A DNA stretch of 64,000 nt from Aeromicrobium senzhongii (GTDB taxonomy: Bacteria; Actinomycetota; Actinomycetes; Propionibacteriales; Nocardioidaceae): contig NZ_CP060587.1 of assembly GCF_014334735.1 (NCBI RefSeq), positions 2,852,001-2,916,000 of the forward strand, given 5' to 3'. The position numbers and the translations under genes were made by a program. The first letter of the stretch is position 1; the number at the start of each line of letters is the position of its first letter. This document shows, piece after piece, positions 8,524 through 18,125 of this stretch. The notes below the pieces were generated by a model, which had not been told where the DNA came from, did no database searches, and saw nothing but the letters and a program-made list of their open reading frames with translations.

Positions 8524-9788
8524 CGCGCCACCGCGGGACCGAGCATCATCCACTTCCACGACTCCTCGCCGAGATCGAGCGCCGGGGGGATCGTCGAGGT
8601 CTCGTCGCCCTCCACCAGCTGCTTCGTCGCCACATCGTACGTGCCCAGGACGACGCCGCCATCGGCTTCGGCGGATGAGGACGACGCGGTCGTGCCAGAC
8701 GTCCGCGACCCGCGCTCCAGCTTCTGCGCACAGGCGAACGAGCGGTCCCACCTCTCGACCGTGCGGTCGTAGGGGGTGCGCTGCTTGGACTCGGGCTGGT
8801 AGCCCTTCAGGCACGGCGAGTTCTCGGGCTGCAGGGACAGGCTCATCCGGGCGGCGAACTGCCCCGTCCGCGAGTCCTTCGCGATGATCGAGAAGGCGCT
8901 CTCGACACCGTAGGGCGCGATGACCAGCACGCCGCGGACGCCGGGCAGATTGGCACGGACCACCGAGTTCACGGTGATCGCGTCGTCGAGCAGAGCCGCG
9001 ATGTCGTCGCCGTTCTCGTCGATGAGGGCCCGCAGGGTCGTGGCCGTCGGCGCACCGGAGTCGATCACCTGGCGCAGGTCCTGGTCGGACGAGCGCACGG
9101 CCGTCGACAGGGCGCGCAGGTTCTTGGCGAAGGCGCGGATGTCGTTCTGCGAGTCCACCTGCGTCTGCAGGACGGTCGTCGAGTTCTTGATCAGCGCCGC
9201 CGTGACCTCGTACTTCTGGTCGGCCTCGGTGATGAAGGAGTTGGACGAGTCGATGATGGTCCGCAGGTCCTGCGACGAGCCCTCGAACGCGGCGCCCAAC
9301 TCGGTGATCACGGTGCTGAGGTCCTCGTTGTCCACCGACCCCAGGAGATCGCTGACGTTCGACAGCAGCGTCCGCGTGTCGACGGGCACCTGGGTGCGCT
9401 CGCGCGCGATGACGGAGTCGTCGTCGAGGAACGGGCCGCGGTCCGTGCGCGGCTGGAAGTCCAGGAACTGCTCACCGACGGCCGAGCGGCTCGCGATGAC
9501 GACGTCGGTGTCGGCGGGGATGTCCGGGGCACCCGGATCGACCCGCACCTCGACCTTCACGCCGTCGCCGTCGAGCCACATGTCGGTGACGCGGCCGACG
9601 CTGACGCCGCGGTAGGTGACGTCAGCGGTCGTGAAGATGCCGCCGGACTCGGCCATCTGGACGGTCACGGTGTATCCGCTGCCGAAGAGGCGGTCGACGT
9701 GGGCGTAGTTGATCCCGATGTAGGTCATCGCCACGAGCGTGCCGACAAGGAAGACGGCCAACTGGACCTTGACGCGCTGGGTGATCAT
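8520..9788 (-). CDS. mceF: MCE family protein MceF
   Basis: Sixth Mce subunit of the lipid importer, 422 residues. One N-terminal TM helix (VQLAVFLVGTLVAMTYIGI), an MCE/MlaD domain at about 38-115 (TVQMAESGGIF through GEQFLDF), then a long helical region that in known Mce assemblies forms part of the tunnel across the periplasm, and a low-complexity Ser/Ala stretch near residue 370. Ends in a Trp-rich tail. The ATG at 9788 overlaps the mceE stop as ATGA. Order after a lipoprotein-type MceE, as here, is the standard A-F order. Confidence 0.92.
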   Translation of the reverse strand: MITQRVKVQLAVFLVGTLVAMTYIGINYAHVDRLFGSGYTVTVQMAESGGIFTTADVTYRGVSVGRVTDMWLDGDGVKVEVRVDPGAPDIPADTDVVIASRSAVGEQFLDFQPRTDRGPFLDDDSVIARERTQVPVDTRTLLSNVSDLLGSVDNEDLSTVITELGAAFEGSSQDLRTIIDSSNSFITEADQKYEVTAALIKNSTTVLQTQVDSQNDIRAFAKNLRALSTAVRSSDQDLRQVIDSGAPTATTLRALIDENGDDIAALLDDAITVNSVVRANLPGVRGVLVIAPYGVESAFSIIAKDSRTGQFAARMSLSLQPENSPCLKGYQPESKQRTPYDRTVERWDRSFACAQKLERGSRTSGTTASSSSAEADGGVVLGTYDVATKQLVEGDETSTIPPALDLGEESWKWMMLGPAVAR

Positions 9789-10894
9789 GGCGCGACCACC
9801 GTCCCGGCCATGACGCCGGCCACCGAGTCCTCGCGCAGCGCCTCCTTGAGGGCCGCGCGCTCCGCCTCGGTCATGAGTCCGATCGTCGTGGAGAAGTCGG
9901 TGTTGAAGTCGATCGAGACGTTCATGTAGTCGCCCATCTGGTAGGCGTTCGCCTCTTCGGGCGTCCGGCCGACGAGCGCGTCCGGGAACGGGAAGGTGGG
10001 CAGCACCTCGAGGGAGGTGACCAACGCGTCGCCCGCCGATCCGAGGGCGTCCAGGATCGGCGCGAGGGCCTTGAGGTCGGCCACGACGGCTTCCTTGCTC
10101 TTGACGATGACGTCCGACCCGACGGCGCCGAGCTTGGACAGGGCCTCGAGCATCTTGACCAGATTGGCGCGCTGCTCGTTGACCGTCCGCAGCGCGGCCG
10201 GCAGGTCGTCCAGCGCGGCGTCGATGGCCTGCTTCTGGTCGTTGGTGTTCTTGGCCAGGCGGTCGATCTGCTCGATCGCCGCGACGATGTCTCCCTTGGA
10301 GTCGTCGGCCACGGCGATGAACTCGTCGAGGCGGCGCACCAGCGTGCGGACGTCGGCCTCGCGGCCCGACAGGGCGGTGTTCAGCTCGCGGCTGATGACC
10401 TGGGCCTTGCCAAGGGCACCGCCGTTGAGCACGAGCGACATCGCGGCCAGGACCTGCTCGATCTCGGGTGCGTTGCCCGAGCGCGCCAGCGGGATCACGT
10501 CGCCGTCGCCCAGTCGGCCCGTATCGCCGCCGCCGTCCTCGGGCGGAGCGAGCGAGACGAACTTCTCGCCCAGGATGGACGTCTGGCGGATCGACGCCAC
10601 GGACTGGTCGGGCAGCTCGACGTCGCCGTTGACCTTGACCGTGACCTTCGCGCGCCACCCGTCGAGCTCGACCTTGGTGACGCGGCCGACGGAGACGTCG
10701 TTGACCTTGACGGCGCTCTGCGGCACCAGGTCGAGGACGTCCTGGAACTCGATCACGACGGTGTACGGGTCGTCGCCGAGGTCGGCGCCGCCGGGCAAGG
10801 GCAGGTCGCCCACGCTGGAGACGCAGCCCGAGACGAGGGCGATCGGCGCCACGATGGCCACCAGGGCGTGCCGGGCTCGCAGTCCGGTGATCAT
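9785..10894 (-). CDS. mceE: MCE family lipoprotein MceE
   Basis: Fifth Mce subunit, 369 residues, made as a lipoprotein: the N-terminus MITGLRARHALVAIVAP leads to the lipobox LVSGC at about 20-24. An MCE/MlaD domain follows at about 45-120 (YTVVIEFQDVLDL to ILGEKFVSL), then a predicted long helical segment with NTNDQKQAIDAALDDL. This matches the mycobacterial MceE/Lpr position in mce operons. The ATG at 10894 shares one base with the mceD stop (TGATG); a GTG immediately before it is an alternative start. Anchoring by lipid instead of a TM helix is normal for the E subunit. Confidence 0.92.
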   Translation of the reverse strand: MITGLRARHALVAIVAPIALVSGCVSSVGDLPLPGGADLGDDPYTVVIEFQDVLDLVPQSAVKVNDVSVGRVTKVELDGWRAKVTVKVNGDVELPDQSVASIRQTSILGEKFVSLAPPEDGGGDTGRLGDGDVIPLARSGNAPEIEQVLAAMSLVLNGGALGKAQVISRELNTALSGREADVRTLVRRLDEFIAVADDSKGDIVAAIEQIDRLAKNTNDQKQAIDAALDDLPAALRTVNEQRANLVKMLEALSKLGAVGSDVIVKSKEAVVADLKALAPILDALGSAGDALVTSLEVLPTFPFPDALVGRTPEEANAYQMGDYMNVSIDFNTDFSTTIGLMTEAERAALKEALREDSVAGVMAGTVVAP

Positions 10895-12102
10895 CACGAC
10901 ACCCCCATCACTTCGGCCAGCGGGTCGGTCGAGACCGGGTCGGCCTCCTCGGCCGGTGCCCCCTCGGCTGCAGCCGACGAGGGCTTGGCACCCGGCGCGT
11001 TGGCGGCGAGCCAGGCCAGGACGTCCTGGAGCGCGTAACACGCCTCTTCGTACTTGGGGTTCTGATCGCTCGCCAGACCGCAATAGCCGACGACGATGTC
11101 GGCCTCCGTCAACACGGAGAACTTCCGGTCTATGGAGCCCTTGACTGAGGCGCGAGAGTCGAGCGTGCCGGTCGTGGGGTTGTAAGCGAGCGCGAGGTTG
11201 GACAGCGCCTTCGGGCCCTGGTCGAGGATCTTGTTGAGGTCCTTGCGCTGCTTGGCCAAGGAGTTGGTGACGCGCGAGAGACCCTTGACGTTCTTGCGCA
11301 GGGCCGTGCGGTTCTCGGACACGTAGGACTGGACCTGCTGCAGCGCGGTCGCCAGCTCTGCGACGGCCAACTGCAGGTCGTCGCCCTCGTCGGCCAGGAC
11401 GCCCGAGACCCCGGCGAGACTCGTGTTGAAGTCGCGGACACTCTGGTCGTTGGCCTCCAGCGCCGAGACGAAGCGCTCGATCTTCTCGACGGAGGTGAAG
11501 AGCTCGGTCTTGTTGCCGTCGACCGTCTTGGTCAGCTTCGCCAGCGCCGCGATGCTCTCGCGGATCTCGGCACCCTTGCCGTCGAGGTTGTCGGCCGAGT
11601 TGGCCACCAGGTCGCTGAGGGTGCCGTCCTCGTTGATCCCCTTCGGCCCCAACGTGGTGGCGACGCGGTCGAGGGCGGCGTAGGTGTCGTCGAGCTCGGT
11701 GGGGGTCGCCGTCCGCGACTGGTCGAGGTGGGCGCCGTCCTCGAGCTTCGCGCCACCGGTGTACGCGGGCGTCAGCTGGACGAAGCGGTCGCCGACCACC
11801 GAGGGCGACACGATGACGGCCTTGACGTCAGCCGGCACCTCGTAGTCCGCGTCCCAGGCGATCCGCGCGCGGACGTTCTGGCCGCGCGGCGTGATCTTCT
11901 CGACCGTGCCGACCGTGACGCCCAGGATGCGGACGCTGGACCCCTCGTACAGCGAGACCGTGCGGTCGAAGTCGACGGTGACGACGTTCTCGTTCGCACG
12001 TGACAGGACGACGAACGCCGCCGCGGCGACGACGGCCAGACACACGACCGCCACGGCGATCGTCACGGCCCCACGGGAGAACCGACTCGCGAACGCGGAC
12101 AT
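10894..12102 (-). CDS. mceD: MCE family protein MceD
   Basis: Fourth Mce subunit, 402 residues. N-terminal TM helix (VTIAVAVVCLAVVAAAAFVVL), MCE domain at about 40-115 (VTVDFDRTVSLYEGS to VGDRFVQL), helical tunnel region with many heptad-like leucines to about 300, a C-terminal Cys pair (VVGYCGL, YEEACYAL), and an Ala/Pro/Glu-rich tail. The start is ATG 12102, sharing one base with the mceC stop; a longer reading that would begin at 12162 would lie inside mceC and lacks homology. Confidence 0.92.
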   Translation of the reverse strand: MSAFASRFSRGAVTIAVAVVCLAVVAAAAFVVLSRANENVVTVDFDRTVSLYEGSSVRILGVTVGTVEKITPRGQNVRARIAWDADYEVPADVKAVIVSPSVVGDRFVQLTPAYTGGAKLEDGAHLDQSRTATPTELDDTYAALDRVATTLGPKGINEDGTLSDLVANSADNLDGKGAEIRESIAALAKLTKTVDGNKTELFTSVEKIERFVSALEANDQSVRDFNTSLAGVSGVLADEGDDLQLAVAELATALQQVQSYVSENRTALRKNVKGLSRVTNSLAKQRKDLNKILDQGPKALSNLALAYNPTTGTLDSRASVKGSIDRKFSVLTEADIVVGYCGLASDQNPKYEEACYALQDVLAWLAANAPGAKPSSAAAEGAPAEEADPVSTDPLAEVMGVS

Positions 12103-13088
12103 CACAGACCTCCCGGGACGCCGAGGATGCTCAGCAGGTTGTAGATGTAGGAGTCCAACCACGGCCCGTTGGCGCCGTTGTTGGCGACCATCGCGTAGTA
12201 CGCGGGCAGCTGCGCGATCGCGGCCTCGATGTTGGCCTCGTTCTGGCGCAGGACCTTGACCACACCGGCCAGGCGGTTCAGCGCCGGCTTCAGGTCGTCG
12301 CGGGTGTCGACGACCAGCTTGTCGATCTCGTCCGACATGGCCGTGACGCTGACCAGCACCTGGTGGATCGCGTCGCGGCGCGCCGTCAGCGCGTCGAACA
12401 GCACGGTGCCGTCCTCGAACAGCTTGATGAACTCGGCGTTCCGGTCGGCCAGCACACCGGAGATGCCGTCGATGTTCTTGAGGAGCGCCTCGATCTCCTG
12501 GTCCCGCTCGGCGAGGTTGTTGGACAGGGCCGTCACGTTCGTGACCGCCTCGCGGAACTCCTCGGGCGTCTTGGCGGCCACCTCGCTGACGGTCTTCAGC
12601 GCCTGGGCGAGCTGGTCCTGGTCGATCTCCTGCGTGGTCTCGGTGAGCCCCGAGAACGCCTGGACGATGTCGTACGGGGGCTTGGTGCGTGAGGCGGGGA
12701 TGACCGCGCCCTTCTCCAGCGTGCCGGGACCCTCGGGCTCGAGACTGACGTACATCGTGCCGAGCAGGGACTTGATCCGGACCGAGGCGCCGGTCTGGCT
12801 GCCGAGTCGCTCGCGGTCCTTCTTCATCCGGAAGGTGACCCGCACCTTGTCTCCGCGCAGGTCGAGGCTGGAGACCTCGCCGACGCGGACGCCCGCGAGG
12901 CGGACGTCGTCGCCCTTCTTGAGACCGCCCACCTCGGTGAACTCGGCGGCGTACTTCGCTCCCCCGCCGATCACCGGCAGGCTCGAGGCCTGGCTGGCGA
13001 CGGCGAGCACCAGGGCGATCAGCAGCAGCGCGACGGCTCCGACGGCGGCCGCGTTCCGGTCGCGGAACGGCTTCATGGTCAGCGGCAT
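12102..13088 (-). CDS. mceC: MCE family protein MceC
   Basis: Third Mce subunit, 328 residues. It begins MPLTMKPFRDRN, then a TM helix (AVGAVALLLIALVLAVASQ), the MCE domain at about 45-120 (YAAEFTEVGGLKKGDDV with RLAGVRVGEV, LLGTMYVSL), and the helical region. The C-terminus WLDSYIYNLLSILGVPGG is short, as in other MceC proteins. The ATG at 13088 overlaps mceB by 10 bases and has a purine-rich GGGGGCGAG site upstream; a second ATG at 13076 would remove the overlap and cannot be excluded. Confidence 0.92.
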   Translation of the reverse strand: MPLTMKPFRDRNAAAVGAVALLLIALVLAVASQASSLPVIGGGAKYAAEFTEVGGLKKGDDVRLAGVRVGEVSSLDLRGDKVRVTFRMKKDRERLGSQTGASVRIKSLLGTMYVSLEPEGPGTLEKGAVIPASRTKPPYDIVQAFSGLTETTQEIDQDQLAQALKTVSEVAAKTPEEFREAVTNVTALSNNLAERDQEIEALLKNIDGISGVLADRNAEFIKLFEDGTVLFDALTARRDAIHQVLVSVTAMSDEIDKLVVDTRDDLKPALNRLAGVVKVLRQNEANIEAAIAQLPAYYAMVANNGANGPWLDSYIYNLLSILGVPGGL

Positions 13089-14164
13089 CGGCTCGCCCCC
13101 GGCCCGGTCACGGTGACGCGCTTCGTCGTCTTGAAGGGTCGCTTCTTCTCCCAGCCCGGGACGCCGCTGAGCGACGGCAGCTCGCCGTTGACGCCCACGT
13201 CGCACACGAAGAAGCTGAAGAACGAGCCGTACTCGCCCGTGCGGCCGATCCGGTCGATCTTGATCGGCAGGACGCCCAGCGTGTTGTCGAGGTCGCGGAG
13301 CGCCTTCTTCGTGCCGACCTTGTCGGTCACGCGGCGCAGGTTCTTGATGTCGGCGGTGAGCGCCGGTCGCGACTCCTTCAGCAGGCCGGCGGTCTCGCCG
13401 GTCAGGGTCGCGATGTCGTCGAGTGATCCTGTGAGCACGCCGCGGTCGTCCTTCAGTCCGGTGATGAGCTGCTGCAGGGTCGAGATCGCCGTCGACAGCT
13501 CGTCGTCGCGCTCGTTGAACGAGGTCAGGACGACGGTGAGGTTGTCGATGACCGAGCCGATGAGCTCGTCGCGCTCGGCGAGGGTGCCGGTCAGCGACGC
13601 GGTGTGCGACAACAGGCTCTCGACGGTTCCGCTCTCGCCCTGGAAGACCTGGATCAGCTCGTAGGCCAGCTGGTTGGTGTCCTCCGGCGACAGCGCCTCG
13701 AACAACGGCTGGAAGCCGCCGAACAGGTCGGTCAGGTCGAGCGCCGGCGTGGTCCGGTCGAGGCCGACCGTCTGGCCGGGCTTCAGTCGACCGGCGGGAC
13801 CGTCGGTGCCCTCGGCCAGCGCCAGGTAACGCTGACCGATCATGTTGCGGTAGCGCAGGGTGGCCTCGGTGCTCTGGGTCAGCGTGATGTCGGAGTCCAC
13901 GCGGAACGTCACCTCGGCGGTGGAGCCCGATCGCACCCGGACGTCGGCGACGTTGCCGACGCGGACACCGGCGATGCGGACGTCGTCACCCTCGACGAGG
14001 CTGGTCACGTCGGTGAACACCGCCTTGTACTCGTGCGTGCGGTCGAACGAGGCGTTGCCGATGACGGCCGCCAACAGGGCCGTCATGACGCCGGTGATCA
14101 CGAGGAACGCCATGAGCTTCGTGAAGGCGATCGTGGTGCGGCGGTCGAATCCCGTCCTACTCAT
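13079..14164 (-). CDS. mceB: MCE family protein MceB
   Basis: Second Mce subunit, 361 residues. TM helix at about 15-37 (LMAFLVITGVMTALLAAVIG), MCE domain at about 45-120 (YKAVFTDVTSLVEGDDV, RIAGVRVGNV, IGQRYLAL), helical segment with LSTAISTLQQLITGLKDDRG, and a C-terminal block around FVCDVGVNGELP that is characteristic of MceB proteins. The start ATG overlaps the mceA stop as ATGA. It should form a heterohexamer with the other five Mce proteins. Confidence 0.92.
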   Translation of the reverse strand: MSRTGFDRRTTIAFTKLMAFLVITGVMTALLAAVIGNASFDRTHEYKAVFTDVTSLVEGDDVRIAGVRVGNVADVRVRSGSTAEVTFRVDSDITLTQSTEATLRYRNMIGQRYLALAEGTDGPAGRLKPGQTVGLDRTTPALDLTDLFGGFQPLFEALSPEDTNQLAYELIQVFQGESGTVESLLSHTASLTGTLAERDELIGSVIDNLTVVLTSFNERDDELSTAISTLQQLITGLKDDRGVLTGSLDDIATLTGETAGLLKESRPALTADIKNLRRVTDKVGTKKALRDLDNTLGVLPIKIDRIGRTGEYGSFFSFFVCDVGVNGELPSLSGVPGWEKKRPFKTTKRVTVTGPGASRCR

Positions 14165-15477
14165 CCGAGGCTCACCTCCGCGCCACGCAGCACCGGACCG
14201 AACAAGGGCTGGGCGATGTCGGGCACGTCACCGGGCTCGACGCCCGTCGCCGAGGCCACGATGGCCTGGATCTGCTGGCGCTCGATCTCGCTGCCCGCCG
14301 GGCCGGCGACCGACGGTGTGGACAACGGCGACGTCTTGCCGAGGTCGTCACCGACCCCGAGCTGGCCCATCAGCCCGTCGCTCATGCCCGGCGACGGCCG
14401 CTTGCCCGAGTACGGGGTCTTGGGCAGCGTCGCGCAACTGGGCATGACGGAGCTGGGCCCGCCACTGGCCGCGGGCACGCGGGGCGAGTCGCCACCGGCG
14501 TACGTCCGCGGGGAGCGCGCCGCGAACTCGATCGAGACGTGCGCGCGCTTGTCGCGGAAGGTGTTGTCGATGGCCGGCTTGAGGCGGTCGATGCCCTTGA
14601 GGACGCACTCGATCGTCGGCGAGTAGCGGGCGAGGAGGTCGAGCGTGGGCTGGGAGTCGCGCGACAGGGTGATGAAGTCCTGACCCGAGCGGTCGACGAG
14701 CTGCTCGGCGGACGTCGCGAAGGCCGCGGTCTCGGTGAACAGCGTCTGCAGCTGGGCGCGGCGCGCGGTCAGGGTGTTGCCCGTGACGACGGCGTTGCGC
14801 AGCGTCTGACCGATGTCGGGCATCGCGTCGGCGTAGGTGTCGGCCGTCTCGCCCAGCAAGGTGATGTCCTTGACGATGTCGTCGGCCAGCGGGGTCATCT
14901 TCTGCATGTACGCCGACAACGTCTCGAGGGTCTGACCGACCGACTCGCCCTCGCCGGACAGCGCGTCGGACAACGCCGTGAGCACGAACGACAGGTCGGT
15001 GGGGTTCAACGCCGTCAAGAGCGGGTCGAGGTCGGCGAGCAGCTTCTCGACCTCGGTGGGCAGCGCCGCCTGGACGATCTCGTCACCGGCACGGATCGGG
15101 GTGCCCGACGACTGTGCGACCGGCTGCAGGTCGATGAACTTCTCGCCGAACAGCGTCTTGGGGGTGACGAACGCCTGGACGTCCGACGGGATCACGCTCT
15201 GCTGGTCGGGATCGATCTTGAGGTGGATCACCGCCTCGCCCTTCTCGGAGCTGATGCGCTCGACGCGGCCGACGATCACACCGCGCAGCTTGACGTCGGC
15301 GTTGCGGTTGAGCTGCAGGCCGACCCCGTTGCTGCGGATCGTGACCGGGACGTCGTCGGAGAACAGCTTGGTGAACATCGCGTACGTCAGGAACACGCAC
15401 GCGACGATCAGGCCGATCATCACGACGCCCAGGGCGCGGACGACGGCCGGCTTCTCGAGGGTGGGGACGCGCGCCAT
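14161..15477 (-). CDS. mceA: MCE family protein MceA
   Basis: First Mce subunit, 438 residues. TM helix (VMIGLIVACVFLTYAMF), MCE domain at about 45-125 (VPVTIRSNGVGLQLNRNADV, LRGVIVGRV, LFGEKFIDL), long helical region with YMQKMTPLADDIVKDI, then a Pro/Ser/Gly-rich C-terminal tail of about 110 residues. The start ATG 15477 shares one base with the stop of the YrbE-B permease. MceA-type subunits in mycobacteria contribute to substrate choice; the substrate here cannot be read from sequence. Confidence 0.92.
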   Translation of the reverse strand: MARVPTLEKPAVVRALGVVMIGLIVACVFLTYAMFTKLFSDDVPVTIRSNGVGLQLNRNADVKLRGVIVGRVERISSEKGEAVIHLKIDPDQQSVIPSDVQAFVTPKTLFGEKFIDLQPVAQSSGTPIRAGDEIVQAALPTEVEKLLADLDPLLTALNPTDLSFVLTALSDALSGEGESVGQTLETLSAYMQKMTPLADDIVKDITLLGETADTYADAMPDIGQTLRNAVVTGNTLTARRAQLQTLFTETAAFATSAEQLVDRSGQDFITLSRDSQPTLDLLARYSPTIECVLKGIDRLKPAIDNTFRDKRAHVSIEFAARSPRTYAGGDSPRVPAASGGPSSVMPSCATLPKTPYSGKRPSPGMSDGLMGQLGVGDDLGKTSPLSTPSVAGPAGSEIERQQIQAIVASATGVEPGDVPDIAQPLFGPVLRGAEVSLG

Positions 15478-16304
15478 CAGCCGGCCAGCCTCACGGTCGT
15501 GGTGGTGCCCCAGATCGCCATCGACATCATCAGGTCGGCGACGTTGATGACCACGATCGACGTGCGCACCGCGCGGCCCACGGCCACGCCGACGCCGACG
15601 GGGCCGCCGCTGGCGTAGTAGCCGTAGTAGCAGTGGATCAAGATGACCAGCGCGGCGAACACCAGCACCTTGAAGAACGACCAGAGCACGTCCTCCGGTG
15701 GCAGGAAGAGGCTGAAGTAGTGGTCGTACGTGCCAGAGCTCTGCCCGTAGATCGCGGTGATGGTGATCCGCGTGGCGAAGTAGGACGACAGCAGGCCGAG
15801 CATGTACAGCGGGATGATCGCGATCATGCCGGCCAGCACGCGGGTGGTGACCAGGTACGGCAGCGACGGGATCGCCATCGTCTCGAGCGCGTCGACCTCC
15901 TCGGAGATCCGCATGGCGCCCAGCTGCGCCGTGAAGCCGCAGCCGACCGTGGCCGCCAGGGCGATGCCCGCCACGAGCGGGGCGATCTCGCGGGTGTTGA
16001 AGTACGCCGAGAAGAAGCCCGCGAAGGCGCTGGTGCCCAGTTGCTCGAGGGCGCTGTGGCCCTGCATGCCCACCTCGACGCCGGTGAAGAACGACATCGC
16101 GGTGATGACGCCCACCGTGCCGCCGATGACCGCCAGGGAGCCGCGACCGAAGGTGACCTCCGACAGCAGCCGCATGATCTCGCGCGGGTAGCGCGTGATG
16201 ACGCGCGGCATCCACGCGATCGTGCGCAGGTAGAAGGCCAGTTGCAGGCCGAGATTGTCGAGGGCGCTCAGGGGCGCGCCGTACACGCGTGTCACGTCGA
16301 CCAC
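15477..16304 (-). CDS. yrbEB: YrbE-type (MlaE-like) permease subunit B
   Basis: Integral membrane permease of the mce ABC importer, 275 residues with about five to six hydrophobic segments. The MlaE-family signature is FTAQLGAMRISEEVDALET, the amphipathic coupling stretch that contacts the ATPase. The GTG at 16304 begins one base after the stop of the YrbE-A gene and has AAGG about nine bases upstream. Pairs with YrbE-A to make the channel for lipid delivered by the Mce tube. Confidence 0.93.
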   Translation of the reverse strand: MVDVTRVYGAPLSALDNLGLQLAFYLRTIAWMPRVITRYPREIMRLLSEVTFGRGSLAVIGGTVGVITAMSFFTGVEVGMQGHSALEQLGTSAFAGFFSAYFNTREIAPLVAGIALAATVGCGFTAQLGAMRISEEVDALETMAIPSLPYLVTTRVLAGMIAIIPLYMLGLLSSYFATRITITAIYGQSSGTYDHYFSLFLPPEDVLWSFFKVLVFAALVILIHCYYGYYASGGPVGVGVAVGRAVRTSIVVINVADLMMSMAIWGTTTTVRLAG

Positions 16305-16305
16305 G

Positions 16306-17085
16306 TCACAACGCCTTCGACGGGACGAGCTGGAAGTACAGGGCACTCATGACGAAGTTGGCCATGAACAGCAGCAGGAACGTGATGACGACCGACTCCA
16401 TGACCGCCTGGCCCACACCCTGGGGGCCGCCGTCGGCGTGCATGCCCATGTAGGTGGAGACGATCGCGGCGATCAGGCCGAACACGAGCGCCTTGGCCAT
16501 GCCCTGGTAGAGGTCGGGGGTCTGCGCCAACGCGGTGAACGACGCGAGATACGCGCCGGGCGTTCCGCCCTGGAGCACGACGTTGAAGATGTAGCCGCCC
16601 AGCACGCCGACGACGCTGACCAGTCCGTTGAGGAAGACCGCCACGAGCATGCAGGCCAGCACCCGGGGCACGACGAGCCGCTGGATGGGGTCGATGCCCA
16701 GCACCATCATCGCGTCGAGCTCCTCGCGGATCTTGCGGGCGCCGAGGTCGGCGGCGATCGCCGAGCCGCCGGCACCGGCCACCAGCAGGGCGGTCGCGAT
16801 GGGGGCCGCCTCGCGCAGCACCGCGAGCACCGCGGCGGAGCCGACGAACGACTGGGCACCGAACTGCTGGACCAGGCTGCCGGTCTGCAACGCCACGACG
16901 GCACCGAAGGGGATCGCGACCAACGCGATCGGGATGATCGTGACCGAGGCGATGAACCAGGCCTGCTGGACGAACTCACGGAACTGAAACGGCCGCCTGA
17001 ACACGGCGAGCAGCACGTCGGCCCCGAAGGCGAAGAGATTGCCCGCGGTGGAGAGGGGTCCCGTCAGGAACTTGACCATGCTCAC
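16306..17085 (-). CDS. yrbEA: YrbE-type (MlaE-like) permease subunit A
   Basis: First permease of the mce system, 259 residues. The family signature is ADLGARKIREELDAMMVLGI. Hydrophobic helices are at ASVTIIPIALVAIPFGAVV, LVAVFLNGLVSVVGVLGG and VVITFLLLFMANFVMSAL. The GTG at 17085 overlaps the ATPase stop as GTGA and reads MSMVKFLTGPLS. Forms a heterodimer with YrbE-B, powered by the ATPase encoded immediately upstream. Confidence 0.93.
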   Translation of the reverse strand: MSMVKFLTGPLSTAGNLFAFGADVLLAVFRRPFQFREFVQQAWFIASVTIIPIALVAIPFGAVVALQTGSLVQQFGAQSFVGSAAVLAVLREAAPIATALLVAGAGGSAIAADLGARKIREELDAMMVLGIDPIQRLVVPRVLACMLVAVFLNGLVSVVGVLGGYIFNVVLQGGTPGAYLASFTALAQTPDLYQGMAKALVFGLIAAIVSTYMGMHADGGPQGVGQAVMESVVITFLLLFMANFVMSALYFQLVPSKAL

Positions 17086-18065
17086 CGGGCACCTCCGGGC
17101 AGCGAGGTCTGGGGCGGCACGGTGAAGCTGGAGCCGTCGTCGAGGAACGAGCCGGCCGGCGGCACGACCCCGTTGGCGGCGCACCACGCACCCGGTTCGG
17201 ACTGGGTCGCGCGCGGGCGACCGTCGGACGGGAACAGCTGCAGCGGGATCGGCGGCAGCGGGGGCAGGGTGCTGTGGTCCTCGGCGGCCAGCTCGTCGGC
17301 GTCCTTCTCCTCGCTCATGCCGATCGGGCCGACGGTCTGCGCGTTGAGGAACTGGCGCACTGCCGGCTCCTCGCTGGACAGGAGCATCTCGCGCGGGCCG
17401 AACATCGACAGGTGCCGGTGGTAGAGCAGTCCGATGTTGTCCGGGACCGTCCGCGCCGTGTTGATGTCGTGCGTGACGATGAGGAACGTCGCCTCGGTCT
17501 GGGCGTTGAGGTCGACCATGAGCTGGTTGATGAACGCGGTGCGCACGGGATCGAGGCCGGAGTCGGGCTCGTCGAACAAGATGATCTCGGGCTCGAGCAC
17601 CAGGGCGCGCGCCAGTCCGGCGCGCTTGCGCATACCGCCGGAGATCTCGCCGGGGAGCTTGTCCTCGGCACCGACCAGGCCGACCATCGACATCTTCTCC
17701 ATGACGATGTCGCTGATCTCGGACTCGGACTTGCGGGTGTGCTCGCGCAGCGGGAAGGCCACGTTGTCGAACAGGGTCATGGAGCCGAACATCGCGCCGT
17801 CCTGGAACAGCACCCCGAACAGCTTGCGGATCTCGTAGAGGTCCTTCTCGCTGCAGGTCGCGATGTCGACGCCCTCGATGAAGATGTGGCCCTCGTCGGG
17901 CTTGATCAGACCGATCAAGGTCTTGAGGAACACCGACTTGCCGGTACCGGAGGGTCCGAGCATGACGCTGATCTGCCCGGCGGGCAGGCTCAACGAGACG
18001 TCGCGCCAGATGGTCTGCTTGCCGAAGGCCTTCGTCAATCCTTCAACTCGAACTTCGACACCCAT
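17082..18065 (-). CDS. mceG: Mce transporter ATPase (MlaF/MceG-like)
   Basis: ABC ATPase that powers the YrbE-Mce importer. 327 residues: Walker A GPSGTGKS at about 38-45, Q-loop in FQDGAMF, signature ISGGMRKR, Walker B ILFDEPDSGLDP, H-loop Thr-His in VTHD. The core ends near 250; the remaining about 75 residues are Pro-rich and low in order (STLPPLPPIPLQ), a C-terminal extension like that of mycobacterial MceG. In mycobacteria mceG is usually encoded away from mce operons, while here it is the first transporter gene of the operon. Strong GGAG site six to ten bases before the ATG. Confidence 0.92.
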   Translation of the reverse strand: MGVEVRVEGLTKAFGKQTIWRDVSLSLPAGQISVMLGPSGTGKSVFLKTLIGLIKPDEGHIFIEGVDIATCSEKDLYEIRKLFGVLFQDGAMFGSMTLFDNVAFPLREHTRKSESEISDIVMEKMSMVGLVGAEDKLPGEISGGMRKRAGLARALVLEPEIILFDEPDSGLDPVRTAFINQLMVDLNAQTEATFLIVTHDINTARTVPDNIGLLYHRHLSMFGPREMLLSSEEPAVRQFLNAQTVGPIGMSEEKDADELAAEDHSTLPPLPPIPLQLFPSDGRPRATQSEPGAWCAANGVVPPAGSFLDDGSSFTVPPQTSLPGGAR

Positions 18066-18125
18066 CAGGGCTCCTTACCAAGGGGGACTGAACCGCCTCC
18101 GGGGCGGCCACACAGGATCGGGACG